A stretch of 64,000 nt of DNA from Formosa haliotis (GCF_001685485.1 NZ_BDEL01000001.1:124001-188000); one strand, 5' to 3'; counted from the first letter of the stretch, positions 37,846-47,545 are shown. The notes: a model not told the origin generated them from the sequence alone. Numbers and translations: made by a program.

Positions 37846-39478
37846 ATGAAAAATAAAATAGTTTTAATCGTATTAGTTTGTACTGTAATGGCACAACTTA
37901 ACGCCCAAAACCGAAGGTCAAACCCTATAGTTAGTCATATGTTTACTGCCGATCCTTCGGCACATGTTTGGGACGATGGCAGGTTATACGTGTACCCTTC
38001 AACCGATGTTGCACCACCAAAAGGCTATAAAACCATGGATGGCTATCATGTGTTTTCTACCGATGATATGGTAACATGGAAAGATCATGGCGAGATTTTA
38101 CATTCCAGACAAGTGGAATGGGGCCGTAAAGAAGGTGGTTTTATGTGGGCTCCCGATTGTGCTTATAAAAACGGAACTTATTATTTCTATTTTCCGCATC
38201 CTAGCGGTACAGATTTTAAAAAAAACTTGGAAAATAGGAATAGCAACTAGCGTTAAACCAACTTCCGGTTTTAAAGTCCAAGGGTACATCAATGGCTTGG
38301 AATCTTTAATAGATCCTTGTGTTTTTATTGACGACGACGGCCAAGCTTATTTGTATCATGGAGGTCCAGACATAGCTCATGCTTATAAATTGAAAGAAAA
38401 TATGATGGAAATTGAAGGCGAACGTCATATAATTAAAGGTTTAGATGGTTTTCGTGAAGGTCTGTTTGTCTTTAAACGCAACAATCTTTACTATGCCATC
38501 TATCCGGACGATTTTCCAAAATATAACAAAATGCGATATGCCATTAGCGAAAATCCATTTGGTCCTTTCGAGTGTAAAGGTGTTTTTCTGGGTAGTACAG
38601 ATGTTATAACCATGCATGGATCGGTAGTAAAATTTAAAGAGCAATGGTATGTTTTTTATCACAATGGGAATTTGTCTGGAGGCATTGCTACCAACCGATC
38701 TATTTGTTTTGATCCCATAACTTTTAATGAAGACGGCACTATAAACATGGTCACTCAAACGCTTGGAGTAGATCTGCCAACCTTTCATAAAGATGTTCAT
38801 TTTAATGGCATGATGGGAGCGCTTGGTTTAGGGCATTATACCAAATCCGATTTGAAAAAATTAGGAATTTCTGCTAATGAAATTTCATCTATTGAAATAC
38901 CAAAAGGTTATGTTGTAGAAGGTTTTGAAGCCGACAATTTTAAGGGTAAATCCTGGCTGTTTGAAGAAAATAGAATTGATTTAAATGACATAGGCTGTAA
39001 CGATAAAATAGCTTCCATAAAAATTTCAAAATTGAATATTGAAAATTTAGTAAAAAATGGGTCTTTCGAATTGGCTACCCAAGGTCAAATAAAATTCTGG
39101 TTTAATAAAAATCCAGAACCATTTGCTCACCATAAAAATGATGCAGCAAAAGGATATTTTTCAATGCAATACCAAGGCAGCGGAAAACCAAAAGCCATAA
39201 CTCAAAAAGTAGCATTGAAACCACATACCGAATATGAGTTAAGTGCACAGCTAAAAGTGGAATCAGGAACTAAAGGGAAAGTTGTTTTTGACACCAATGG
39301 GAGTTTTGATGACCGTTGTAAGTTTGAGTTAGAAGCAGCCCACGCATCAGATAAATGGGTAACCTACAAGGGCACATTTAATAGCGGATCTAAAACTGAG
39401 GTTGAATTGCGTTGTTTGACTTCCAATGATTTTAAAGGAACGGGGTATTGGGATCATGTGATTTTAAAAGTGAAATAA
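37846..39478 (+). pseudogene. GH43 enzyme (paralogue of the 28.7-kb gene) with a +1 frameshift
   Basis: The first frame (from 37846) encodes the signal peptide and the GH43 start 'ADPSAHVWDDGRLYVYPSTD', ending at a stop at 38248-38250. The rest (IGIATSVKPTSGFKVQGY onward) continues in the +1 frame to 39478, with 'IDPCVFIDDDGQAYLY', 'REGLFVFKRNNLYYAIYP', the crystallin-like block ('VEGFEADNFKGKSWLFEE') and the CBM4/9-like end. The break lies at an eight-A run at 38218-38225. Removing one A gives DFKKTWKIGIATS, matching the intact paralogue. Either a slippage mutation or sequencing error, or transcriptional slippage on the A run restores part of the product. The surviving catalytic residues look intact apart from 'REGLF' where the paralogue has 'REGPF'. 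Confidence 0.88.
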
Positions 39479-39568
39479 TCAGCTTGCTATGAAGACACAG
39501 TTGCAAAAGTTTTGCAAATAAATCAACAACAATAAAAAGCTTCATATAAAGAAGTCATACACGTAATT

Positions 39569-40753
39569 ATGAAAGTAAAAAACATTATAAAAATAGGGTT
39601 ATTGTTTGTCCTTATGTTGTCAAACTTAATTACCCATGCACAAGTTATTTCAAAAGAAAATAAAACGATTTCCTTTGTAAATAGCGAAGGCGGTCGTTTT
39701 GAATCAAAAGATTTTTATCCCCCATTTAGTTGGGATACCACGCCGCTGTATTTCATGTTTGGAGATAAAGCACGAGTATTGCTTCCGGAAGAACGTAACT
39801 TTATTGCAGCACGTACCAACTTTATTTGCATAGAAAAATCGCATGGTTACGATACTTTAGGAGCTGCAGAATTAGGGGCAAAATACGAAGTTTCGGCATT
39901 TAAAGCCATAAAGCCAGATTTGAAAGTCTTGTTTTATTTTAATGCGGCTTTGGCTTGGCCTTACACGTCGTACAGTAAAGATTTTACAACCGATCGTATC
40001 GATGCTAATCCGCAATTGAAATCCTTTTTAATAGAGAATCCTAAAACGGGACAATTAGCACAAAAACACACGGCTTTTCTTTTTAATGTGTTAAATCCCG
40101 ATTTTCGTAAGTGGTGGGTAAATACTGTTGTGAAAGGTGTAAAAGAATCTGGTAGCGATGGCGTTTTTATAGATCAAATGCATGGAAATGTCAATTTGAT
40201 GAAAGACAAAAAAGAGGCTATTGAAATTGCTATGGGTGAAATGATGTCGAATCTTAAAAAGCAGTTAGGTCCCGACAAAATTCTATTAGCTAACAATGCA
40301 AATAGCCCTAATGCTAAATATATTTACCCTGTGAGCGATGCTCTTATGTTCGAAAATTATAGCGCAGTGCATTACAATAAGGAAAATTTACTTTCCGACT
40401 GGGAGGATATGCTTAAAAATGCTCAGGCTGGTAAAGTTTCTGTTTTTCGGCTTGGCGTAGAAGGGCACGACCGCGGATTTCTTAGAAGTATAAGCAAGGA
40501 AGAAAAGTACGAAGTCATGCCTAAAATTTCTCAAGAAAAATTAGAGTATGCTTTGGCCTGTTATTTAATAGGGGCGCAGCCATATTCTTATTTTATGTAT
40601 AGCTGGGGCTGGGCTTTGGCAGATGGATCTTTAGTAGATTATCCAGAGTTACAAAAACCTTTAGGAGCACCAAAAGGTGCTTACAAAAGAATAACACCAA
40701 CGGGTTGGGAGTTCACTCGTGAGTTTGAACGCCAAAGTTTGGATAAATACTGA
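39569..40753 (+). CDS. Putative glycoside hydrolase, TIM barrel (GHL15-like, possibly GH168-like)
   Basis: 394 residues with signal peptide (..SNLITHAQ) and no other modules. Barrel features: 'YFMFGDKARVLLPEERNFIAART', 'LKVLFYFNAALAWPYTSY', 'NPDFRKWWVNTVVKGVKESGSDGVFIDQMHGN', 'ILLANNANSP' and 'DALMFENYS'. The Asp at about 202 (FIDQM) and Glu at about 262 (MFENY) end adjacent strands and are good catalytic candidates. This pattern is that of the 'hypothetical glycosyl hydrolase 15' group. The size, the Asp-to-Glu spacing of about 60 and the fucan context make the GH168 endo-fucanase family worth testing, but I cannot confirm it. It could act on the fucan backbone together with the GH107 enzymes. 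It precedes the GH141-like gene by 51 bp. Confidence 0.6.
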   Translation: MKVKNIIKIGLLFVLMLSNLITHAQVISKENKTISFVNSEGGRFESKDFYPPFSWDTTPLYFMFGDKARVLLPEERNFIAARTNFICIEKSHGYDTLGAAELGAKYEVSAFKAIKPDLKVLFYFNAALAWPYTSYSKDFTTDRIDANPQLKSFLIENPKTGQLAQKHTAFLFNVLNPDFRKWWVNTVVKGVKESGSDGVFIDQMHGNVNLMKDKKEAIEIAMGEMMSNLKKQLGPDKILLANNANSPNAKYIYPVSDALMFENYSAVHYNKENLLSDWEDMLKNAQAGKVSVFRLGVEGHDRGFLRSISKEEKYEVMPKISQEKLEYALACYLIGAQPYSYFMYSWGWALADGSLVDYPELQKPLGAPKGAYKRITPTGWEFTREFERQSLDKY

Positions 40754-40804
40754 AAGTAGAAAAGCAAAAATTACGTGGAATTAAAATTATTTAACTTATA
40801 AAAA

Positions 40805-42967
40805 ATGAAAAAACACTTCACCCTAGCTTTAACATGGCTCATGGCATGTTTCATAATATGCTCTTGTAGTTCGGCTCAAACAGAGTCCGATAATAGAGCA
40901 GACTTTTATGTGTCCACCAAAGGTTCCGATAAATGGTCGGGAACATTAGCAGCACCTAATGCGAACCGAACCGATGGCCCTTTTGTAACTTTAGAACGTG
41001 CTAGAAATGCTGTTAGAACCTTAAAAAAGAAGCAGGCCAAAGATATTTTGGTGCTTATTAGAGACGGTGTTTATCAACTAAACAAAACCGTTGTGTTTGG
41101 TTTAGAAGATTCTGGAGAAAATAATAAAATAACCTATGCTGCTTATCCGGGGGAAACGCCTGTATTTAGTTCTGGGGTTGAAATTAAGGATTGGAAAAAA
41201 GTAACCACTCAAGTTCCTGGTTTGCCCAAGGAGGCAGAAGGTCACGTGTTTGAAGCCGATGTTTCGGATAAATTTTTAACACTTTTTGATGATGAAGGCA
41301 TGCTGCCCCGGGCACAATCTAAAGAATATAAGCCTTTAAATACAAGTACTAGAACAGAACTTCATTTTTCGAAAGGAGAATTGAAAAATTGGGATAATGT
41401 TGAAGATGTTGAAATTTTGGTACGTCCAACACGTGATTGGATTGTAAACATGTTACCTCTTGCTTCTGTAAATGAGGAAAAGGGCATTGCTACAACTTCG
41501 ATTGAAGCCACTTATGCTATGCAAAGAAAAGGGTATTGGGTAGAAAACGTATTGGAAGCACTTGATAAACCTGGAGAATGGGTTCTTAATACCAAGGAGG
41601 GTAAAGTGTATCTGTGGCCTAGAAATAAATCGGCTGTTTTTGCACCTAAACTTTTAGAATTAATTCGTGTAGAAGGTAGCATTGATTTTGATGGACCTAA
41701 AGACACGCCAGTACGTAACCTTCATTTTCGTGGGCTAACCTTTAAACATGCCGAACGTTATACTTTAACTAAACACGATGCAGGTTTGCAACACGATTGG
41801 GATATGTTAGATAAGAACAATGCCATGGTACGTTTTCGTGGTACAGAAAATTGTTCGATTGACAAAAGCCATTTTTTATACGGAGGCAGCGGTGCCATTC
41901 GTGTGGATTTACACGGTATAAATAATAGAATGTCCAACAACCATATTGAGCATATGGGCGGTGGCGGAATTCTGCTTTGTGGGTATGGCCCAGGAACCAA
42001 AGACGTCAATAAAAAGAATACGGTTTATAATAATAACATCCATCATGTTGGTGAAATTTATTGGCAATCACCAGGGATTTTCCTTTGGAATAGCGGCGAA
42101 AATCGGGTAGCCAATAACCTAATTCACGACACCAATTATTGTGGGTTAATTGTTTCTGGTTGTGTGATTCGTTTTTTCAAACATTCTAAAATTCGTGAGC
42201 AATATCGCGCGATTAGATGGCATGAAATTGGCGATTTACCAAAAGAATTAACTCCCGATATAGTGCGCCCTTATTGGCATAGTAGAAATAATGTTATTGA
42301 ATATAACGAAATTCATAACGTCATGAACAAGCTAGGCGATGGAAATGGCATCTATATCCGTGCTTCTGGCCCAGGGAATATTATTAGAAGAAATTATATT
42401 CACGATTTGGTGACAGAAACAGGGAAACAAAGTGGTATTCGCACCGATGGCGGACAAATGGACGCTTTAATTGCCGAAAACGTCATCTATAAATGTACCT
42501 CACAAGGCATGATTTTAAAATTGAATAACCGTTTTGAAAACAATATTATCGCCGATATTTTTGAGCCTCGAGAAGTGTTTTTAAAAATTGTTGAAGGCCC
42601 GATGGAAGGCGCCAGTAATAAGCGTAATATTTTCTATTCTTTATCTAAAGCAAGTACTTTCATTTCTCAACCGCCACCAGGAAAGGGTTTATTTGGTGAA
42701 GATAGCCGCGGAAGAGTTCCTGCAACCATAAAAGATGTAGATTCAGATTATAACATTTACTTTAATAAAGCAGACAATAGTATTGCTGAAAAAACTTTGA
42801 AAAGTCTGCAAACAGAAGATCATTCAGATGCAAATAGTTTAGCCACCGATCCATTGTTTGTAGATATTGAACATGGCGATTTTAGGTTTCAACCCAATTC
42901 TCCGGCCTTAAAACTTGGTATTGTTCCTATTGATGTTTCCGAAATAGGGTTGCGTCCAGTGGAATAA
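40805..42967 (+). CDS. GH141-like right-handed parallel beta-helix lipoprotein
   Basis: 720 residues with lipobox region IICSCSSAQ. Same architecture as the protein at 55.4 kb, with long shared blocks: 'ADFYVSTKGSDKWSGTLAAPNA', 'TRDWIVNMLPLASVNEE', 'LQHDWDMLDKNNAMVRFRGTENC', 'IEHMGGGGILLCGYGPGTKDVNKKNTVYNNNIHHVGEIYW' and 'GDGNGIYIRASGPGNIIRRNYIHDL'. The last beta-helix turns and 'DPLFVDIEHGDFRFQPNSPALKLGI' end the protein. GH141 includes an alpha-L-fucosidase, so an exo- or endo-role on fucan is plausible. As a lipoprotein it would differ in location from its 55.4-kb paralogue, which has an ordinary signal peptide. It is the last gene of the long operon and is followed by a terminator. Confidence 0.8.
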   Translation: MKKHFTLALTWLMACFIICSCSSAQTESDNRADFYVSTKGSDKWSGTLAAPNANRTDGPFVTLERARNAVRTLKKKQAKDILVLIRDGVYQLNKTVVFGLEDSGENNKITYAAYPGETPVFSSGVEIKDWKKVTTQVPGLPKEAEGHVFEADVSDKFLTLFDDEGMLPRAQSKEYKPLNTSTRTELHFSKGELKNWDNVEDVEILVRPTRDWIVNMLPLASVNEEKGIATTSIEATYAMQRKGYWVENVLEALDKPGEWVLNTKEGKVYLWPRNKSAVFAPKLLELIRVEGSIDFDGPKDTPVRNLHFRGLTFKHAERYTLTKHDAGLQHDWDMLDKNNAMVRFRGTENCSIDKSHFLYGGSGAIRVDLHGINNRMSNNHIEHMGGGGILLCGYGPGTKDVNKKNTVYNNNIHHVGEIYWQSPGIFLWNSGENRVANNLIHDTNYCGLIVSGCVIRFFKHSKIREQYRAIRWHEIGDLPKELTPDIVRPYWHSRNNVIEYNEIHNVMNKLGDGNGIYIRASGPGNIIRRNYIHDLVTETGKQSGIRTDGGQMDALIAENVIYKCTSQGMILKLNNRFENNIIADIFEPREVFLKIVEGPMEGASNKRNIFYSLSKASTFISQPPPGKGLFGEDSRGRVPATIKDVDSDYNIYFNKADNSIAEKTLKSLQTEDHSDANSLATDPLFVDIEHGDFRFQPNSPALKLGIVPIDVSEIGLRPVE

Positions 42968-43012
42968 TAGGAGTCCACTAATTATCATACAATAAAATAT
43001 TTTTAATACATA

Positions 43013-43050
43013 ACACTCAAATTTGGTTTTTTCATTTTGGGTGTTTTTTT
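43013..43050 (+). terminator. Terminator of the long enzyme operon
   Basis: Stem ACACTCAAA (43013-43021) with TTTGGGTGT (43036-43044, one G-U pair) followed by a T-run. It lies 46 bp after the GH141-like stop. The stem resembles that of the terminator at 47054-47092, in keeping with duplication of this segment. Confidence 0.8.
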
Positions 43051-43217
43051 GTTTTTGCAGGGGTAATATTTATTGTTTAATAACACGGATTATGGCTTGA
43101 AACCGGAAGTAGAGTCATAGTGGTAGTTAATATAAAAACGTATGTTTTATTCAAATTTATATGCTGCATTATGCACTGAATTCATCTCCAAGTTTTAAAA
43201 TATGGAATAGATTTTTT

Positions 43218-43560
43218 AGAGGAGTTTTGTTATTTAATTTTGATCAAATTAAGCATTGGTTTATACTTTTAGTGTATTGAAAATGAATCAGTTTTACTTC
43301 GTTTTTTGTGTAAATCTTATGTTAATAAAGTGTCAAATACATAAAATTGATGTCTAATTTTTGAAATTACTTTATAAAAGTACGTGTTAATATTAGAAAT
43401 ATATAAATTTTAACAAAAGTCGATTTGAGTAAGCCTCTCTTGTATTATACAGTATATAGGGAATTAAGGGTCCTCATTTTCATTCGGTTGAATTCAGCAA
43501 TTTAAAAGCAAGACAAGAGTAAGCCTTTTTTAGGTTGAGGTATGCATATTTGTATTTGGG
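43218..43560 (+). repeat. Duplicated leader region, copy 1
   Basis: Part of a 643-bp gap without genes (42968-43610). From about 43218 it aligns with 47205-47545. Best-conserved blocks: TAGAAATATATAAA, TTTAACAAAAGT, GATTTGAGTAAG, TTGGTTGAATTCAGCAA-like stretches, ACAAGAGTAAG and GCATATTTGTA. GAGTAAG occurs twice here (about 43426 and 43517). It is the upstream region of the first GH107 gene. The remaining part (43051-43217) holds nothing I can identify. Confidence 0.75.
43517..43554 (+). promoter_or_regulatory. Candidate PUL promoter/operator, copy 2
   Basis: GAGTAAG (43517-43523), 21 nt, CATATTTGTA (43545-43554), 56 nt before the first GH107 start. A second GAGTAAG about 91 bp upstream (43426-43432), in GATTTGAGTAAG, could be an additional activator site. 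Same pair as at 5894-5930 and 47503-47540. Confidence 0.6.
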
Positions 43561-43610
43561 GTCGAAACCCTATTTAAAAGACATAAACTAACTTTAAAAA
43601 GCTAATAGTA

Positions 43611-46600
43611 ATGAAAATGACTACAATTAAAACTTACATGTTATTGCTATGTTTGTTTGCTGCGAACATACCAATGAAAGCCCAACAAGTTCCAGATCCG
43701 AATCAAGGCCTAAGAGCAAATTGGATGCGTGGATCTTGGGCCGCTCTATGGTTGCCAGAAAACAACTATAATGGTCATATAGAAGGGGTGTCAATAGAAC
43801 CTTTTATCGAACAAATTAAGGAACTTGAAACGATTGATTATATTCAAATTGGTCTTACTAACCCTAATATTTATTCACCTGTACATACCGCACCACATCC
43901 CATTATTGAAAGTTTATGGCAAGGCGATGTCGATCCTGACGGAAATCCGTTGAACTTAGTAGTACCAAGGGCTTCAGCACCAGATCCATTTTTAAGCTGG
44001 TTAAAGGCTATTAAAGCGGCTGGGTTAAAAACAGAAATTTATGTGAATTCCTATAATTTATTGGCACGTGTTCCCGATGGTATTCCTGCGGGTTATCCAG
44101 ACCTTTCCGAACGTTGGGAAGAATACTGTAATACAAATGCAACAGCTCAAGCGTTTATAAAAAATAATCCATATATAAGTGAAGACGACCCGGAAAGAAG
44201 AAAATATATGTTTTGTTATGCCGAGTTTATTTTAAAAGAATATTCAGAGCGTTATGGTGATTTAATTGATGCTTGGTGCTTCGATTCTGCCGACAATATT
44301 ATGGGAGCTTGTGGTGATGAGCCTCAATCGGATGATGTTAATCATCAAAGAATTTATCAAGCGTTCGCAGATGCGTGTCATGCAGGAAATCCAAATGCAG
44401 CCATATCGTTTAATAACAGTGTTGGAGATAGGGAATTAAACCCATTCTCTACAGCAACTTATTTTGATGACTATACCTTTGGTCACCCTTTTGGGGGAGC
44501 TGGAAATATGGTGGAACCTAGAGATCCTTTATATACGTACAATTATCATGTAATTGAATGGATGAGCGATTACAATGGGTCTGCTTTTTTAGTGGAGTCT
44601 GTAAACAAGGAAATTTCAACAGACGGCAATAAAATTTTGATTGAGAATCGAGCATGGAATGATAATGTGGTGAGTCATTTCTTTCCTAAACAAAGTGCAA
44701 CTTCTTGGAATGCCGGAAATACGCCATGTCTTACAGATGAAGAATTTGTGGAATGGACAAGCACAGGAATTATAGATGGTGGGGCTATTACATGGGGAAC
44801 ACCATTAGTAAGGACTAATCTTAATAATGCACCAGACCTTACACTTCAGCCTTATGCCCTTAGACAATTAGCATTAACAGACGAATATTTAAAGCAAAAT
44901 CAATTTCCAGGAGCACCAAATTGGGCTAGACAAACTACAAGATTGTCAGAAGTGATTCCTGGGCAAGCTTATGAGCATGTTTTAGTTGAAGGGGTTGATT
45001 TCTGGGATCCAGAAAATTTAGGGTCTACCAATACTATTTTGTCCATTGTAGACGATGGAAAAGCTCCAGATTGGTTAACGCTAACCGAAACAGAAGAAGG
45101 AGTATGGACTTTAGGAGGCATACCAACAGAAACAACAGAAACAGTATATACTTTTGAACTGAAGGCTCAGGACGCCGATGGATCGACCAATAGACAAGTT
45201 AGTTTAAAAACGGTATCTCATCCAGATGGTTTTGTAAATCCTGGAGATGGTTCGCCGGTATGGAAAGCAAACCCTATGATTTTAGAAAACACTGTGGTTT
45301 CAGAATTTTTTGAATATTATTTAGAATTAGGTGAAGATGTTTATGATTTTGAAGGGGACGATTTAAGTATTGCTATTTCTGGAGAAGCACATTGGCTTAA
45401 TTTAGAAGAATTATCAAAAGGTGTTTGGTATTTAAGCGGAACGCCAGAAAAGGTAGATGAAGGCGAAAATAAGTTTACATTAAGCCTTACCGATGGAACA
45501 CATGCTTCAGAAACAGAGCTGATAATCAATGTGGATAAAAGTTTGTCAACAGATTTAGAAGTGCTAATTCAAGCAGCTGCCGATACAAATTATGGCATAG
45601 GTACGGTGGCAACTATGATTTCTGAAGAACAAACGGGCCCCGATGGGATAGCTACATATAAATTATCTATAGAGATTACACCTTCTATCGATAAAGCTAT
45701 TATTTCTGGTATATCTGGTGGGACATCTACAGAAAAAAGTTGGGGGCTTGGTGATGGTACAACTGCTAATAGTGATGATATATTTAACGGAGACCAAAAC
45801 GAATGGGTAGAACATATTGGTAACATTAAAATTGTTGATTTTAATCCAAATGGAGGTGATTTAAAACTTGAATATATGTCTGCCTTTTTTAATGCTGTAG
45901 ATATTATAAATGGACAATCTTCACAGGATCGCGTTTCACTGCGTGTAGGAGACTTGATTACAGAGGGGAAGAAAATGGAGAGTAATACATCAACTTTTTA
46001 TTTAGAGTTTGAAACAGGTATTGAAAATATTACTGAATTTGCCATTGGTACAGGTAATGAAGCAACTACCAATAAGTGGTCTATAAACGGTATTAATGTA
46101 CTTGTTAAATTCGATATTCCTTTGGAATTAGTATCCCTAGAATCAACGCCATTACTTTGTTCTAGAGATGCAACAGCATCAGCATCGGTTGAAGTGAAAG
46201 GCGGACAACGACCTTATGCCTATAAGTGGAGTGACGGACAGAAAACGCAAACAGCAATAGATTTGGCTGCTGGAGACTATACGGTTCAAGTTACAGATAA
46301 AAATGGAAATAGTGTAACAGGATCGGTTAGTATTGAGGCCATAGCGCCAATAGAAATAACAATGATTCAAGATCAAGAAATTCACATTGGTTATTTAACA
46401 GAATCAGTTGTTTTAAGAGCAGAATCCATTATTGGTGGAACAGGTGACTACACCTATGAATGGAGTACAGGAGAAACCTCACCAGAAATTACTGTTTCTC
46501 CAAAAAATACTACAACTTATACCTTAACAGTGACTGATGAAAATGATTGTGCTACGACTAAAGTAGTACTTGTAAAAGTAACAGATGTAAGTTGTGGGAA

Positions 46601-46973
46601 TAATGGTGCTAAGGTACAAATTTGTCACAATGGTCATGTTATATGTGTTTCTCCAAATGCGGTGCCTGCATTTTTAAGAAAAGGTGCTGTATTAGGAAGT
46701 TGTGATACTGAAATATCAATCGATAATATTTCAGTAACTCCAAATCCTGTCGCTTCTGAAACTACCATTAGCGTAACGAGTAGTTACAGAGGGAGTGCTT
46801 TATTACAAGTTTTCGATTTACAGGGTAACTTAAAATTGAGTAATACAATTTACTTGAATGAAGATATGTCAGATTTTCAGCTTAATATTTCTAATTTTAT
46901 ATCTGGGGTTTATATCATTTCAATTAATGGAAATGGTCACCAAAGTCAGCCAGTAAAAATCATTAAAAACTAA
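43611..46973 (+). CDS. GH107 endo-alpha-fucanase, multidomain, T9SS-secreted
   Basis: Endo-acting fucoidan hydrolase, predicted to be exported by type IX secretion. 1120 residues: signal peptide (..IPMKAQ); GH107 barrel (about 25-440), with 'GLRANWMRGSW', 'ASAPDPFLSWLKAIKAAGLKTEIYVNSYNLL', 'YGDLIDAWCFDSADN' (Asp at 225, likely nucleophile) and 'FGHPFGGAGNM'; two putative-Ig (He_PIG-like) domains (about 445-640); a domain of unknown type (about 645-837) shared with the next GH107; an SprB-like repeat ('ASVEVKGGQRPYAYKWSDGQ'); a PKD/SprB-like repeat; and a T9SS type A sorting domain ('VTPNPVASETTISV...GVYIISING..KIIKN'). The barrel strongly resembles the known Mariniflexile fucoidanase FcnA as I remember it. 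It has its own leader and terminator, so it is probably monocistronic. Confidence 0.85.
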   Translation: MKMTTIKTYMLLLCLFAANIPMKAQQVPDPNQGLRANWMRGSWAALWLPENNYNGHIEGVSIEPFIEQIKELETIDYIQIGLTNPNIYSPVHTAPHPIIESLWQGDVDPDGNPLNLVVPRASAPDPFLSWLKAIKAAGLKTEIYVNSYNLLARVPDGIPAGYPDLSERWEEYCNTNATAQAFIKNNPYISEDDPERRKYMFCYAEFILKEYSERYGDLIDAWCFDSADNIMGACGDEPQSDDVNHQRIYQAFADACHAGNPNAAISFNNSVGDRELNPFSTATYFDDYTFGHPFGGAGNMVEPRDPLYTYNYHVIEWMSDYNGSAFLVESVNKEISTDGNKILIENRAWNDNVVSHFFPKQSATSWNAGNTPCLTDEEFVEWTSTGIIDGGAITWGTPLVRTNLNNAPDLTLQPYALRQLALTDEYLKQNQFPGAPNWARQTTRLSEVIPGQAYEHVLVEGVDFWDPENLGSTNTILSIVDDGKAPDWLTLTETEEGVWTLGGIPTETTETVYTFELKAQDADGSTNRQVSLKTVSHPDGFVNPGDGSPVWKANPMILENTVVSEFFEYYLELGEDVYDFEGDDLSIAISGEAHWLNLEELSKGVWYLSGTPEKVDEGENKFTLSLTDGTHASETELIINVDKSLSTDLEVLIQAAADTNYGIGTVATMISEEQTGPDGIATYKLSIEITPSIDKAIISGISGGTSTEKSWGLGDGTTANSDDIFNGDQNEWVEHIGNIKIVDFNPNGGDLKLEYMSAFFNAVDIINGQSSQDRVSLRVGDLITEGKKMESNTSTFYLEFETGIENITEFAIGTGNEATTNKWSINGINVLVKFDIPLELVSLESTPLLCSRDATASASVEVKGGQRPYAYKWSDGQKTQTAIDLAAGDYTVQVTDKNGNSVTGSVSIEAIAPIEITMIQDQEIHIGYLTESVVLRAESIIGGTGDYTYEWSTGETSPEITVSPKNTTTYTLTVTDENDCATTKVVLVKVTDVSCGNNGAKVQICHNGHVICVSPNAVPAFLRKGAVLGSCDTEISIDNISVTPNPVASETTISVTSSYRGSALLQVFDLQGNLKLSNTIYLNEDMSDFQLNISNFISGVYIISINGNGHQSQPVKIIKN

Positions 46974-47053
46974 TCTGGTAGAAACACTTGTTATAGAATT
47001 AGGTTAATTGAAATACCAAGAACCTAATACTTAGAGAACTATTTTAATACTAC

Positions 47054-47092
47054 AACACCCAAATGAGATCATTCTAATTTGGGTGTTTTTTT
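47054..47092 (+). terminator. Terminator of the first GH107 gene
   Basis: An 11-bp perfect stem: AACACCCAAAT (47054-47064) with ATTTGGGTGTT (47077-47087), 12-nt loop and a following T-run. It lies 80 bp after the stop. The stem sequence is related to that of 43013-43050. Confidence 0.88.
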
Positions 47093-47204
47093 GTTTGTGG
47101 GTTTAATAAAATTAAGTATAGAATTGCTGTGTAATATTAAAATTATAGGCTTCAATTTACCCTAATTTCTTTCATGCGTTTTTTTATAAATTCCCTTTTT
47201 TAGG

Positions 47205-47545
47205 AGACTTTCTATTACCAATTTAAGATTGGTTTAAACACTTTGCGATACTATTTAGTGCTTTAAAAAGAATCGGGTTAATTGTAAATCCTGTTGTAGA
47301 ATTAAAGTTAATAAGATATGAAATACTTAAAATTCATATCTAATTTTTAGTATAACGATATAAAATCTCATGTTAATTTTAGAAATATATAAAATTTAAC
47401 AAAAGTTGATTTGAGTAAGGTCTCTTGAAATCTTACGGTATATGGGGAATTAGGGTTACTCATTTCTATTTGGTTGAATTCAGCAAAATAAAAGCAGGAC
47501 AAGAGTAAGTCTTTTTTAGAGCGTGGTGTGCATATTTGTAATGAG
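47205..47545 (+). repeat. Duplicated leader region, copy 2
   Basis: Part of an 808-bp gap (46974-47781). Aligns with 43218-43560 across the same landmarks, including AGAAATATATAAA, TTTAACAAAAGTTGATTTGAG, GGGGAATTAGGG-like stretches, TTGGTTGAATTCAGCAA and GCATATTTGTA. Similarity fades after about 47545. From there to 47781 (about 236 bp) is a long untranslated leader of the esterase gene in which I see only a 10-bp palindrome (ACAACGTTGT, about 47694). Confidence 0.75.
47503..47540 (+). promoter_or_regulatory. Candidate PUL promoter/operator, copy 3
   Basis: GAGTAAG (47503-47509), 21 nt, CATATTTGTA (47531-47540). An upstream GAGTAAG also occurs in GATTTGAGTAAG (about 47411), as in copy 2. It sits about 240 bp before the EF-hand esterase gene and probably drives the esterase and the following GH107 genes. 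Confidence 0.6.
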
